Below, one piece after another: positions 1-7,811 of a DNA stretch of 64,000 nt; the first letter of the stretch is position 1; every line of letters begins with the position of its first letter. The position numbers and the translations under genes were made by a program. The notes beneath the pieces are model-generated. The model was not told the origin of the DNA, did not search any database, and saw nothing but the letters and a program-made list of their open reading frames with translations. Source of the DNA: CAZNPA01 sp964575095 (GTDB lineage: Bacteria; Pseudomonadota; Alphaproteobacteria; Rickettsiales; SXRF01). The stretch lies in assembly GCA_964575095.1 (NCBI GenBank), contig CAZNPA010000003.1:1-64000 (forward strand), given 5' to 3'.

Positions 1-419
<419 letters not shown>

Positions 420-814
420 TGAGTTGATTCCTAGACTTCAAAAAGAAATCTAGCTTCCCCAACCGGTCGGTTGGGGCAACATAATTTTCGGAAACACGCA
501 CAACATCATCATTATGCAAGGCACGTTGGACTTACATGCATAACTTTGCGTTTTGCGTAGATGAATCGATAAATCGATTCATCGTCTTAACGCAGAATGA
601 CATTGTGCTGTTAATTTGAACGACATGCCAACTTACAAGCCTGTAAATCGACCCAGCCCGAAAATAAAGACTGGTTTGCCGCAACACGACGCCACCTGCG
701 CTTAAATGCTCTTCACAATAGGAATCTACAGATTCGTATTTTCCAAGGATTTCTCCCAAAAAAACACAAATCGACCGATAGGCGACCCAATGGCCGCCGA
801 CCGAAAGGATGGCT
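420..814 (-). other. rRNA operon leader with two hairpins
   Basis: This stretch lies between the proposed promoter and the 16S 5' end, so it should be transcribed as a leader of roughly 390 nt. It holds no convincing gene. Two strong stem-loops are visible. One at 457-476 has stem CCCCAACC/GGTTGGGG and a 4-nt loop. The other is centred at 560-583, with 10-bp arms (GATGAATCGA/TCGATTCATC), loop TAAA, and an outer TGCGT/ACGCA pairing after a small internal loop (about 553-594). They could be rRNA processing or antitermination structures. I found no clear boxA on the transcribed strand. Confidence 0.6.
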
Positions 815-843
815 GTTATGGCCTAAGGAGAGAGGAGTGTCAA
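815..843 (-). promoter_or_regulatory. Putative sigma-70 promoter of the rRNA operon
   Basis: On the minus strand a perfect -35 hexamer TTGACA (838-843) is followed after exactly 17 nt by CATAAC (815-820), a 4/6 match to the -10 consensus. The sequence just upstream, inside the 3' end of the neighbouring gene, is A/T-rich as in UP elements. The transcript would start near 808. It is the only consensus -35 I noticed upstream of the 16S gene on that strand. Confidence 0.65.
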
Positions 844-856
844 GGGGGAAAAACGA

Positions 857-1600
857 CTAAATTCGGGGATAGTTTTTACTGCTATTTTTCGCATTGGCTG
901 CAGGCCGGTCAGATTTATTTCCCTGTCTTTGGTTTTCAGGCAATCTTCCATCCCAGCCTAATTGCATGCAATTATCGGAATTAATGTCGTCGTATCTAGC
1001 GATTTGTACCTTAGGTACTGCGATAGGAATATCCCTTCCATTGATTGGTATGGAATAACATCCCCCATATATTTCATCTTCGCAATGCTTTAAAGAAGTA
1101 ACTAAGGGCGTAACGGCAACGATGGACACATTCTGATTTTTGTCAAATACGCAGGCGAATTGCGCTGGATGAGGTTTATTGCCGACATCGAAAGTTTTAA
1201 GTTCCGCATTGGGAGTTTGATTAAAAATCTCCAGCACCTCCTGCATATCTTTTACCCACTCCTGCTGCCTATCATTATCATATTGACCGCCTATGAGATG
1301 TATTCTCAATTTATCCGAGGGACGGCGCCGAGATGCATCGATAGCGTGTTTAAAACTACTGCCCTTGAACATACTTGCATGTGCTACGGTCACCGTATGA
1401 TTCGCTACATTTTCAATTACAATACCGAGGCAATCCAATATTGCTCCGGTATGAGCAATGGGATGAGAGCTGGTAGCATTAGTAATTACCATCGTCCACA
1501 TATCGGCACTGATAACTTCTTTAGGATCGATAGGAATTTCCGCCATCGTTTTATAATGATGGGTGGGTAATGCGAGTGCTTGTTCTAATGTAATCGCCAT
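857..1600 (-). CDS. Putative CheD/NTAN1-like cysteine deamidase, otherwise uncharacterised (247 aa)
   Basis: The protein has no obvious signal peptide or membrane segment. Residues 51-140 resemble the core shared by the chemoreceptor deamidase CheD and the eukaryotic N-terminal asparagine amidohydrolase NTAN1. There is a Cys57 in DCLGIVIEN, a His74 in TVAHAS 17 residues later, and a Thr51 six residues before the Cys. An IHLIGGQYDNDRQ segment (100-111) then matches the VHLVGGF-DDRQ stretch of NTAN1, followed by ELKTFDVGN. In CheD and NTAN1 the catalytic Cys and His are also 17 residues apart (recalled, not searched). The C-terminal third (170-247) is unassigned. The gene is AT-richer than most neighbours and its 3' end abuts the rRNA promoter. 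Function is inferred from motif spacing only, so the target (Gln or N-terminal Asn) is unknown. Confidence 0.6.
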   Translation of the reverse strand: MAITLEQALALPTHHYKTMAEIPIDPKEVISADMWTMVITNATSSHPIAHTGAILDCLGIVIENVANHTVTVAHASMFKGSSFKHAIDASRRRPSDKLRIHLIGGQYDNDRQQEWVKDMQEVLEIFNQTPNAELKTFDVGNKPHPAQFACVFDKNQNVSIVAVTPLVTSLKHCEDEIYGGCYSIPINGRDIPIAVPKVQIARYDDINSDNCMQLGWDGRLPENQRQGNKSDRPAANAKNSSKNYPRI

Positions 1601-2029
1601 AGGTTATTTTAAACTATTTATACCTTATAGATTATTACAATTTGATGAAATAAATCCCCCTTCCCGGCCACATCTTCCTCTCCTATTCTTTTCCTCAACA
1701 TCATGCATGATGAAAGTCCCGCTGCCGCAAGCGGCGGGCGGAGAGGTTCGGCGATCTATCTCCCGAAGCTCCGTAAGGAGCGTAGGGAGACGGAGTCTTT
1801 GACTTAACCAAGTCTTAGGCACCATCCTCACGTGCCTCTCCAGGATGCGGACGGAGTTGACGCCGGTCGCATTCGCCAAACGCAGGGCGCGCCCACTACT
1901 TAAAAAACCAAAATAAACCGATGAAAATGACCTGAAAACATCCTCCTTCCTCCCAGAAATCCGCATCCGGCAACGCTCTCTTAACCATTTTGCGGTAGGA
2001 TGGAAGCTCATCGTAACGTCGGGAGCCTT
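1601..2029. other. Intergenic region, no gene supported
   Basis: Only frames without a ribosome site or family resemblance cross this 429-nt stretch. It starts AT-rich (1601-1650), which may hold the promoter of the minus-strand gene ending at 857. It becomes pyrimidine-rich and then contains the stem-loop at 1759-1790. I saw no tRNA, terminator with a T-run, or conserved motif in the rest. Confidence 0.5.
1759..1790. repeat. Stem-loop
   Basis: TCTCCC (1759-1764) pairs with GGGAGA (1785-1790), and inside it GCTCC (1768-1772) pairs with GGAGC (1777-1781) around a GTAA loop. A symmetric 3-nt internal loop separates the two stems. There is no T-run on either side, so it is not a standard terminator. 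Confidence 0.6.
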
Positions 2030-2377
2030 ATGGCAAAAACATTTCAGTTCGACGATTCCTTGCCGATGGCAAAGGCATTGCATGAGGCCCTAATAATACT
2101 GGAACAAACTTACACGGTGAAAAAATGCGATACCGTGGGGGTGGATATCGAACATAAAATATTCGATAAATCCAGCGGCGCTGAAATTGCGACCATCACA
2201 TCCCTTATACCGCCGTTGAGCACACCCGACCTATCATCGCCGAGACCGGGCGAACTCAGCATCAAAGGCACATCTACCAACGGTCACGCCCGCGCTTACC
2301 AGACCATCGAAAGCATCTTCAAGAAATACGCCGAGAGGCATGGCGGCAAAGTAAAATCGGGACCGGATTTGCCCTAA
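2030..2377 (+). CDS. Hypothetical protein (115 aa)
   Basis: I do not recognise the family. I chose the ATG at 2030 (MAKTFQFDD) because GGAG lies 4 nt upstream of it (2022-2025), whereas the ATG at 2000 has its purine run directly adjoining. The protein is soluble-looking, with no signal peptide. Its C-terminal half (HARAYQTIESIFKKYAERHG) is a likely amphipathic helix. The stop precedes by only about 20 nt the end of the convergent STAS gene, with no terminator visible between them. Confidence 0.6.
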   Translation: MAKTFQFDDSLPMAKALHEALIILEQTYTVKKCDTVGVDIEHKIFDKSSGAEIATITSLIPPLSTPDLSSPRPGELSIKGTSTNGHARAYQTIESIFKKYAERHGGKVKSGPDLP

Positions 2378-2398
2378 ATCCACGCGCGTCCGCCAACG

Positions 2399-2839
2399 TT
2401 ACCGGCCGCGGACGTTGGCTGCCGTCGCGCTGTTCATGTCGGCGACAACGGTGAAGAAACGCTCTAACTTCGTTGTCTGTAGCATGCTTTGCAATGCCGG
2501 GCGTTCGCTCATTAAAATCAGTTGTCCTTTGATCTTGTGCATCGTATTGCTCAGTTTGATCAGCATTCCAACTCCCGTCGTGCTGTAGGATTCCACCGCG
2601 GAAAGATCCGCAATCAATATCCGCTGTTTCCGGTCCGGCAGCTCGGTTCTAATGAATGCCCGCAGCATGTCTTCAATCGCACCAATCTTATCGCGGCCGT
2701 TGCAGTTGGAAAGTTCTTTGGCAGTCACCTGTACGACATAGACCCCCTCGCCTTTTTTCGTGATTGAGGCATAGTCACATTTCGGCAGATCAGGTTCTTT
2801 CGGCGCGTCCGATCTTTTTCTCGCGTGGGGATCAACCAT
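2399..2839 (-). CDS. STAS-domain protein (anti-sigma-factor-antagonist type), 146 aa
   Basis: After a charged N-terminal extension (about 1-25) the protein has a STAS fold. The run ILIADLSAVESYSTTGVGML (about residues 75-95) matches the strand-helix junction of SpoIIAA/RsbV, where the family has D-S-S-G-L-G around the phosphorylated Ser. Here the motif reads S-T-T-G-V-G, so a Thr would occupy the phosphosite and the preceding Asp is replaced. It ends with the helix LQSMLQTTKLERFFTVV typical of the family. No anti-sigma kinase or phosphatase is adjacent, so its partner is unknown. It lies downstream of another minus-strand gene, but a terminator hairpin separates them. Confidence 0.85.
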   Translation of the reverse strand: MVDPHARKRSDAPKEPDLPKCDYASITKKGEGVYVVQVTAKELSNCNGRDKIGAIEDMLRAFIRTELPDRKQRILIADLSAVESYSTTGVGMLIKLSNTMHKIKGQLILMSERPALQSMLQTTKLERFFTVVADMNSATAANVRGR

Positions 2840-2851
2840 ATATCTCTTCTT

Positions 2852-2889
2852 GTTAAAATGCGGCCGCCCTTATCACTAAGAGCGGCCGC
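2852..2889 (-). terminator. Rho-independent terminator after the 2916-3338 gene
   Basis: On the minus strand an arm GCGGCCGC (2882-2889) plus five more bases pairs with GCGGCCGC (2860-2867), around a 4-nt loop at 2873-2876. This gives 12 Watson-Crick pairs and one G-U, followed by ATTTTAAC. The GC-rich stem plus short T-run just past the stop at 2916 fits a terminator. Confidence 0.7.
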
Positions 2890-2915
2890 TCACTCAACAG
2901 TAACCTTTGCCGGCA

Positions 2916-3338
2916 CTACCGGTCGCGACCGCGGGACGCGAGCACATTTTTGCAGGCATCACGCAGCTCACTTACCAGACCGCTCGCTTCCTTCTCCCGT
3001 TGGGGATCCACGGTGGCAGAGACATAATCACCTGTGCGTTCGATATCAAACGCCACGCCGGTAATATCTTGATCTACATCCACGGGAATTCCCGCTTTTT
3101 TGGCAAGACTCTCCGCAAGCACTATGTAAGCCAAAGACCGCAATTCATCCGGGACGTTATGACCGCCTCTGTCGACTTTCTTTATCAACTTCTGGAGTTT
3201 TTCGGTATAGCGCGTGCCGTCGATTGCCTGCGCCTCATTGGTTGTTTCTTCCAGCCACCCCGCACGCACCAGTATTTTATCAACCGTGTTGAGCGTTGCG
3301 GTTTTTTGAGAAACCCGTTCAGCAAGTTTCGTGGTCAT
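2916..3338 (-). CDS. Hypothetical protein (140 aa)
   Basis: I do not recognise the family. An in-frame ATG lies at 3344, but the one at 3338 (MTTKLAERV) has GGGAG six bases upstream and is preferred. The product is charged and helical with no signal peptide or membrane span. The region VPDELRSLAYIVLAESLAKKAGIPVDVD looks like the centre of a compact alpha/beta domain. It is a single-gene transcription unit with its own terminator at 2852-2889. Confidence 0.65.
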   Translation of the reverse strand: MTTKLAERVSQKTATLNTVDKILVRAGWLEETTNEAQAIDGTRYTEKLQKLIKKVDRGGHNVPDELRSLAYIVLAESLAKKAGIPVDVDQDITGVAFDIERTGDYVSATVDPQREKEASGLVSELRDACKNVLASRGRDR

Positions 3339-3441
3339 ATCCATCTCCCTTTCAAATTGTTGTGGAGCGATAGTACGTCATAACCAGCTGAAACCAAAGT
3401 TAAGATTGTGTTACAATTTACAATCCTATGATTTTCAATGA

Positions 3442-5520
3442 TTATTCGTATACGAACAGCTGCAATAACAATTTCAACGCTTGTCCACGCGGCGTTTTGA
3501 ATTCGGGATCGTTTTTGAGGAATGCTTTGGCATCGTCGCGCGCGCGGGCTATCAATTCCTGGTGCGCGAATAGATTCATGAAAATAAATCGCGGCATTCC
3601 GCTTTGGCGCGTGCCAAGTAATTCCCCGCCGCCGCGTTGTGCCAAATCGGCATCGGCGATTTTGAATCCGTCGTCGGTTTCGCGCAAAATGGAGAGCCGT
3701 GATTTCGCTTCTTCGCCGGCGACGTCGTTGTAAAGCAGCACACACGCGCTCGGTGTTGATCCGCGGCCGACGCGGCCGCGAAGTTGGTGTAGTTGCGCGA
3801 GTCCGAATCGTTCCGCCTGCTCGACCACCATGATCGTCGCGTCTTTGATGTCGACGCCGACTTCGATGACCGTCGTTGCCACCAATAATGTTGTTTTTCC
3901 GTCGGCGAATTTTTTCATTTGCTCGTTTCGCTCGTCGGATTTCATGCGGCCGTGCACCAGTCCGACTTTATCGCCGAACCGCGCTTTGAATTCGGTGAAA
4001 CGCGATTTGGCGGCGGCCAGATCTTTCTCCAGAAACTCGCTGGTATCCTCAATCAGCGGGCAAATCCAATACGCCTTCTCGCCACGCGCCAGCGCCGCTT
4101 TCAACCGCTCCAATACTTCGCCGTAACGCTTCGAGGGAATAATTCGGGTGGTGATCGGTTGCCGTCCGGCGGGTTTTTCGGTGAGCTGCGAGATGTCCAT
4201 ATCGCCGTAGAGCGTCATGGTGAGCGAACGCGGAATCGGTGTCGCCGTCATGTGCAGAATATGCGGCGCGGCGCCTTTTTCCGTCAGCGCCATGCGTTGC
4301 TCGACGCCGAAACGGTGCTGTTCGTCGATCACTACGAACGCGAGATTCTTGAATGCGACGTGTTCCTGAAACAGCGCGTGCGTGCCGATGATGATTTTCG
4401 CCGTACCGTTGGCAATGTTTTGCAAAATGTCTTCGCGCTGCTTGCCTTTGACGCTGCCGGTCAAGAGCACAACAAGATGGGCTTCCGTGCCAAGCAATTT
4501 TGAGATAGTGTCGTAGTGTTGCTGCGCAATCAATTCCGTCGGCACCATCAACGCCGATTGTAATTGTTGTTCCGCGGCTTTAAGCATCGAAAGCAACGCG
4601 ACGATGGTCTTTCCGCTGCCGACATCGCCTTGCAGTAACCGCCCCATGCGATGGCCGGAGGCCATATCGTCGGCAATTTCTGCCAGCGCTTTTGTCTGGC
4701 CGCCGGTTAGCATAAACGGCAGCGATTTTATCAGCGGGTCGGTCAAGTTTCCCGTGCCTTTGATGATCTCGCCCGGCTGACGCTGCATGTTTTGCCGCAG
4801 AATCGCCAGATGCAGCTGGTTAGCAAAAATTTCGTCATAGGCCAGCCGCTGACGGGCGGGCGACGCGGGCGATAAATCGTCTTCCGATGTGGGATTATGC
4901 GCGGTGACGAGCGCGGTTTTGAAATCGATTGTTTTTTCACTAGTCCACTCCGGCAGCACCGGCAGTTTTTCCAGCGCGTCGTGCACGATTTTCCCGATGC
5001 GCCGCGACGTGATGCCCAGCGTCAGCGGATAAACGGCTTCGGTTTTTTGCACATCGGCGAGCTGATCGACCGGCGCGATGATGTCGGGGTGCGGCATCTG
5101 CACCTGAAAATCGTAATGCTCGACACGGCCGGAAATGACGCGCTTGCTTCCGACGGGAAGCGCCTTTTGCAGGTAATCGCCGCCGGCGTGGAAAAACACC
5201 AGCGTGATATCGCCGGTCTCGTTGGAACAAATGACTTTATACGGCGACTTGCCGCGGCGCTTGGGCGGCAGATGCTCATCGACGTTGACGATGAATGTGG
5301 CAATGACGCCATTGGGCGCTTCTTTGAGTGGACACGTAAACCGGCGATCGACAATCCCCACCGGCAGATGAAATAACAAATCGCGCACGATGGGTTGCGT
5401 GGCGCCGCTTACCACGGTCGCTTGCGGCAGCAGATTTTCCAGCGCCTTAGCCGTAGCGCCGCCGACGCCCTTGATGCGGGTGATGGGAGAAAAGAGAAAA
5501 TAGAGCGATTCAGGGCGCAT
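3442..5520 (-). CDS. recG: ATP-dependent DNA helicase RecG
   Basis: RecG reverses stalled replication forks and drives branch migration. The 692-residue length is normal for the family. The N-terminal wedge/OB region (about 60-160) precedes the superfamily 2 helicase core: Walker A GDVGSGKT at 298-305, DEQH box in VVIDEQHRFGVEQR near 398, motif III HMTATPIPRSL, motif V TTVIEVGVDIKDA and motif VI QLRGRVGRG. The C-terminal signature QSGMPRF is also present. The start lies at the edge of a short divergent promoter region. In many alphaproteobacteria recG, sdhE and mfd are neighbours; here two genes separate recG from sdhE. Confidence 0.98.
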   Translation of the reverse strand: MRPESLYFLFSPITRIKGVGGATAKALENLLPQATVVSGATQPIVRDLLFHLPVGIVDRRFTCPLKEAPNGVIATFIVNVDEHLPPKRRGKSPYKVICSNETGDITLVFFHAGGDYLQKALPVGSKRVISGRVEHYDFQVQMPHPDIIAPVDQLADVQKTEAVYPLTLGITSRRIGKIVHDALEKLPVLPEWTSEKTIDFKTALVTAHNPTSEDDLSPASPARQRLAYDEIFANQLHLAILRQNMQRQPGEIIKGTGNLTDPLIKSLPFMLTGGQTKALAEIADDMASGHRMGRLLQGDVGSGKTIVALLSMLKAAEQQLQSALMVPTELIAQQHYDTISKLLGTEAHLVVLLTGSVKGKQREDILQNIANGTAKIIIGTHALFQEHVAFKNLAFVVIDEQHRFGVEQRMALTEKGAAPHILHMTATPIPRSLTMTLYGDMDISQLTEKPAGRQPITTRIIPSKRYGEVLERLKAALARGEKAYWICPLIEDTSEFLEKDLAAAKSRFTEFKARFGDKVGLVHGRMKSDERNEQMKKFADGKTTLLVATTVIEVGVDIKDATIMVVEQAERFGLAQLHQLRGRVGRGSTPSACVLLYNDVAGEEAKSRLSILRETDDGFKIADADLAQRGGGELLGTRQSGMPRFIFMNLFAHQELIARARDDAKAFLKNDPEFKTPRGQALKLLLQLFVYE

Positions 5521-5559
5521 GACGGTACTCTAAAGCCTGTATAGCCATAAGGCAAATCA

Positions 5560-5587
5560 CTACTATTTGTTAATTAATTTATAGTAG
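5560..5587. promoter_or_regulatory. AT-rich palindrome between divergent recG and the glycosyltransferase
   Basis: The 28-bp imperfect palindrome has outer arms CTACTAT/ATAGTAG and a central TTAATTAA. It sits in the 79-bp divergent intergenic region, 13 nt before the plus-strand ATG at 5600 and about 40 nt from the recG start. A regulator operator is one possibility, but no binding protein can be named. Confidence 0.45.
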
Positions 5588-5599
5588 GATGGATACATT

Positions 5600-6508
5600 A
5601 TGGCGCCAGACAATTACAAAGTTTCATTCTGCATTACCTGCAAGGGTCGACTCGATCATTTGAAGCAGACCCTGCCGCAGAATCTGAAAAATAATGCCGA
5701 TTATCCCAACACCGAATTTGTGATCCTAAATTATGACAGTCCGGACGATTTGGAAAATTGGCTCAAGGAAAATTATAAAGCGGAAATCGATTCGGGGAAA
5801 ATCCGCTATGCCAAATATTCACCAGCACCGCATTTCAAATTCTCGCATGCCAAAAATATGGCGCACCGTGTTGCCACCGGTGATATTCTTTGCAACCTCG
5901 ACGCGGATAATACCACCGTTCCCGGCTTCGCCACATGGCTCAATAAGGAATTCACCAAGAATAAAGACATTTGTATTCGACCGCATGCCAACACCACATT
6001 AGCAAAACGTATTCTTACGCATGCCGACCAAGGTGGGTTTAGCGGCCGTATTGCCCTGCATCGTGATCATTTCGAGCGTCTGCATGGGTACGATGAGAAA
6101 TACATTGGTTGGGGAGAGGAAGATGGAAATTTAGGACGACGCGCAGAAAGTGCGGGTTTGAAACCTGTAGGCGTTCCTTACTCCATGCTAGGTCAGGTCA
6201 TTCCTCATTCGCATGAACGACGATTGGAACATCTGGATCCTGCTTCACAGCTCGCCTCACAAGAGATCATGGATGGGCGAAAAAAGAGGTCTCTACTGAC
6301 TAAGTGCGCCGGTAGAGTGTCACGTTACGTGCGCCCACCCGATCCGCCTCCGGCGAACGTAGATGGCAAATTAGGCTGCGGAAAAGTCCAGATCAATTTT
6401 GACGAAGAAAAGACTTTAGAACCCATAGCGGCTATGCCCTCTCCGATGCAAGTTCCACCAGAATCCGCTGTTGATCGGCTAGGCGCTCGATTAGGTTATA
6501 GCCGCTGA
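5600..6508 (+). CDS. Glycosyltransferase family 2-like protein (302 aa)
   Basis: The N-terminus VSFCITCKGRLDHLKQTLP is the first strand and loop of a GT-A nucleotide-sugar-binding fold. NLDADN (about residues 98-103) provides the DxD metal motif. GWGEEDGNLGRRAESAG (about 172-188) is the acceptor/catalytic segment seen in galactosyltransferase (GT7 C-terminal) type enzymes. The last about 80 residues are Pro/charged and unassigned. AGGA precedes the ATG. The gene is AT-richer than its neighbours and, with the convergent gene beyond it, interrupts the recG-sdhE-mfd block, so it may be an acquired insertion. The acceptor is unknown; it could be surface polysaccharide or a protein. Confidence 0.85.
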   Translation: MAPDNYKVSFCITCKGRLDHLKQTLPQNLKNNADYPNTEFVILNYDSPDDLENWLKENYKAEIDSGKIRYAKYSPAPHFKFSHAKNMAHRVATGDILCNLDADNTTVPGFATWLNKEFTKNKDICIRPHANTTLAKRILTHADQGGFSGRIALHRDHFERLHGYDEKYIGWGEEDGNLGRRAESAGLKPVGVPYSMLGQVIPHSHERRLEHLDPASQLASQEIMDGRKKRSLLTKCAGRVSRYVRPPDPPPANVDGKLGCGKVQINFDEEKTLEPIAAMPSPMQVPPESAVDRLGARLGYSR

Positions 6509-6509
6509 T

Positions 6510-7442
6510 TTACGCTTCCGCTTTGCGCTTGCTGCCTTCTTCGACTTCGAGCAGCGCATTGGCGGAGTTGGCGCCGAGGCCATCGAGGATGGTGCTGCAA
6601 TCATCGATCAGGTTCTTGTCGCTGATGCGGCCGGAAATGCGGGAAAAGCTGATGCTGACCGAAAGCCCGACGGTGGTCCTGTCCGGCAGCGCGAACGGGT
6701 TGGATGCAATCTGCCAGCGCAGGCGGTTAGACACCATGCGCGCCGTTTCCGGCGTCGTGTCGAGCAACAGCACGCCGAGACGCTTATAGGTGATGGCGCC
6801 GACGACGTCGTCCGGACGCAAATTCTGGCGGCAAATGCCGGCAAGATGCTTGATCATGGAAAGGCACGCCGGGCGGCCGTATTGCGAGAACAGCGCATCG
6901 TAATGGTCGAGCTGCAGCACGGCAAAGCACGTGCGCATGTCGTTCTTGCTGTTGTAATAGCCGACGAGCTCGATGTCCTTGGCCAGCGAATTGCGATCCG
7001 GCAGGCCGGTATCGGCGTCGAGCACTTCGTGGCCGCGGAAATTTTCCTGGATGGCTTTCCGGAGCGCTTCATTTTTCCTAAGACCCAGCCGATCCTGCAG
7101 GATCAGCTTGAAGGTGATCATACTGCCGGTTGATTCGGCGCGCACAACTTTCAGGCGGTAGCCGGTTTCCTTCTCGTCGCGGCCGACGATGGAAAAGCTC
7201 TGCACCTTCCCCAACACCTGACCAACGTCGCCGCCATCGTGCTCGAATTCGACATATTCTTCCAACAGGGAGGCGATGCGCGGCGGCAATATCTTCCACA
7301 GCGGCTTTTTGGATAGTTCGGCGTTGCTGTAGCCCAGCAACTCTTCCGCCGGTTTATTGATGTCGGTGATTTCTATCGACTTTGCGCCGTTATTCTGGCA
7401 GATGGTGATGACAGCGTCGTTGCTGCGGTAGCCAAGCATCAT
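6510..7442 (-). CDS. PAS domain plus degenerate GGDEF domain protein (310 aa)
   Basis: Residues 10-120 form a PAS-type sensor (EITDINKPAEELLGYSNAEL). The section from DADTGLPDRNSLAKDIE (about 142) onward has the fold of a diguanylate cyclase, including ALLQLDHYDALF-like strands. The active-site GGDEF is replaced by TYKRLGVLLL, so cyclase activity is not expected. A product-binding RxxD site is not evident in the usual place. It may be a signalling or protein-interaction remnant. It lies convergent to the glycosyltransferase with a 1-nt gap and is read alone from the side of sdhE. Confidence 0.85.
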   Translation of the reverse strand: MMLGYRSNDAVITICQNNGAKSIEITDINKPAEELLGYSNAELSKKPLWKILPPRIASLLEEYVEFEHDGGDVGQVLGKVQSFSIVGRDEKETGYRLKVVRAESTGSMITFKLILQDRLGLRKNEALRKAIQENFRGHEVLDADTGLPDRNSLAKDIELVGYYNSKNDMRTCFAVLQLDHYDALFSQYGRPACLSMIKHLAGICRQNLRPDDVVGAITYKRLGVLLLDTTPETARMVSNRLRWQIASNPFALPDRTTVGLSVSISFSRISGRISDKNLIDDCSTILDGLGANSANALLEVEEGSKRKAEA

Positions 7443-7509
7443 AAGGACTCTCTTTAAAAATTACATTAGCTGATTTATACCGCTACCGGACGAAAAAACA
7501 ACACTCTTT

Positions 7510-7764
7510 ATGGATAATACGCGTCTTAAACGATTGACCTACCGCAGTTGGCACCGCGGCTGCAAGGAAACCGACTTGATCCTGGGCCGGTTTGCCGACA
7601 GCCGATTGCCCTCCCTTGCGCCGCTGCAACTGGACATCTACGAGCGCCTGCTCGACGAAAACGACGCCGACATCTGGGCCTGGCTGACGGGTAAGACTGC
7701 CCCCGCCGCTTATGAACCGATACTCGATTTACTGAGGGGCAGCCGGATGACGGATAACGGATGA
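7510..7764 (+). CDS. sdhE: Succinate dehydrogenase assembly factor SdhE (FAD assembly factor), 84 aa
   Basis: The small protein has the RGCKETD version of the family RGxxE motif (about residues 16-22). It also has the conserved downstream helices LDIYERLLDENDADIWAWLTG. SdhE promotes covalent flavinylation of SdhA in the cytoplasm. Its position just before mfd is the common alphaproteobacterial arrangement. The last codons (about GSRMTDNG) and the stop lie inside the left arm of an inverted repeat that continues into mfd, so the C-terminal tail is probably repeat-derived. Confidence 0.95.
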   Translation: MDNTRLKRLTYRSWHRGCKETDLILGRFADSRLPSLAPLQLDIYERLLDENDADIWAWLTGKTAPAAYEPILDLLRGSRMTDNG

Positions 7765-7811
7765 CAGATGCCTGATACTATTCCTTCCCCGTCATCCGTT
7801 ATCCGTCATCC
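7745..7811 (+). repeat. Perfect 21-bp inverted repeat across the sdhE stop and mfd start
   Basis: The left arm (7745-7765) consists of the word GGATGACGGATAAC plus GGATGAC. The right arm (7791-7811) is its exact reverse complement, with a 25-nt spacer. The outer flanks GGCAG/CTGCC also pair after a bulge. The left arm encodes the end of sdhE, including its stop. The mfd ATG (7768) lies in the spacer, and the right arm encodes mfd residues 9-15. It belongs to the word-repeat family also present at 19119, 20574, 36486 and 43272. Confidence 0.85.

Noticed and set aside
532..984. Short open frames on both strands in the rRNA leader (532-759 minus, 706-984 plus)
   Set aside because: They overlap the leader, promoter and the end of a better-supported gene, lack ribosome sites and resemble no family.
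1625..2083. 152-codon frame on the minus strand
   Set aside because: It overlaps the better-supported 2030-2377 gene and a stem-loop, is Arg/Pro-rich like a shadow frame, and has no ribosome site.
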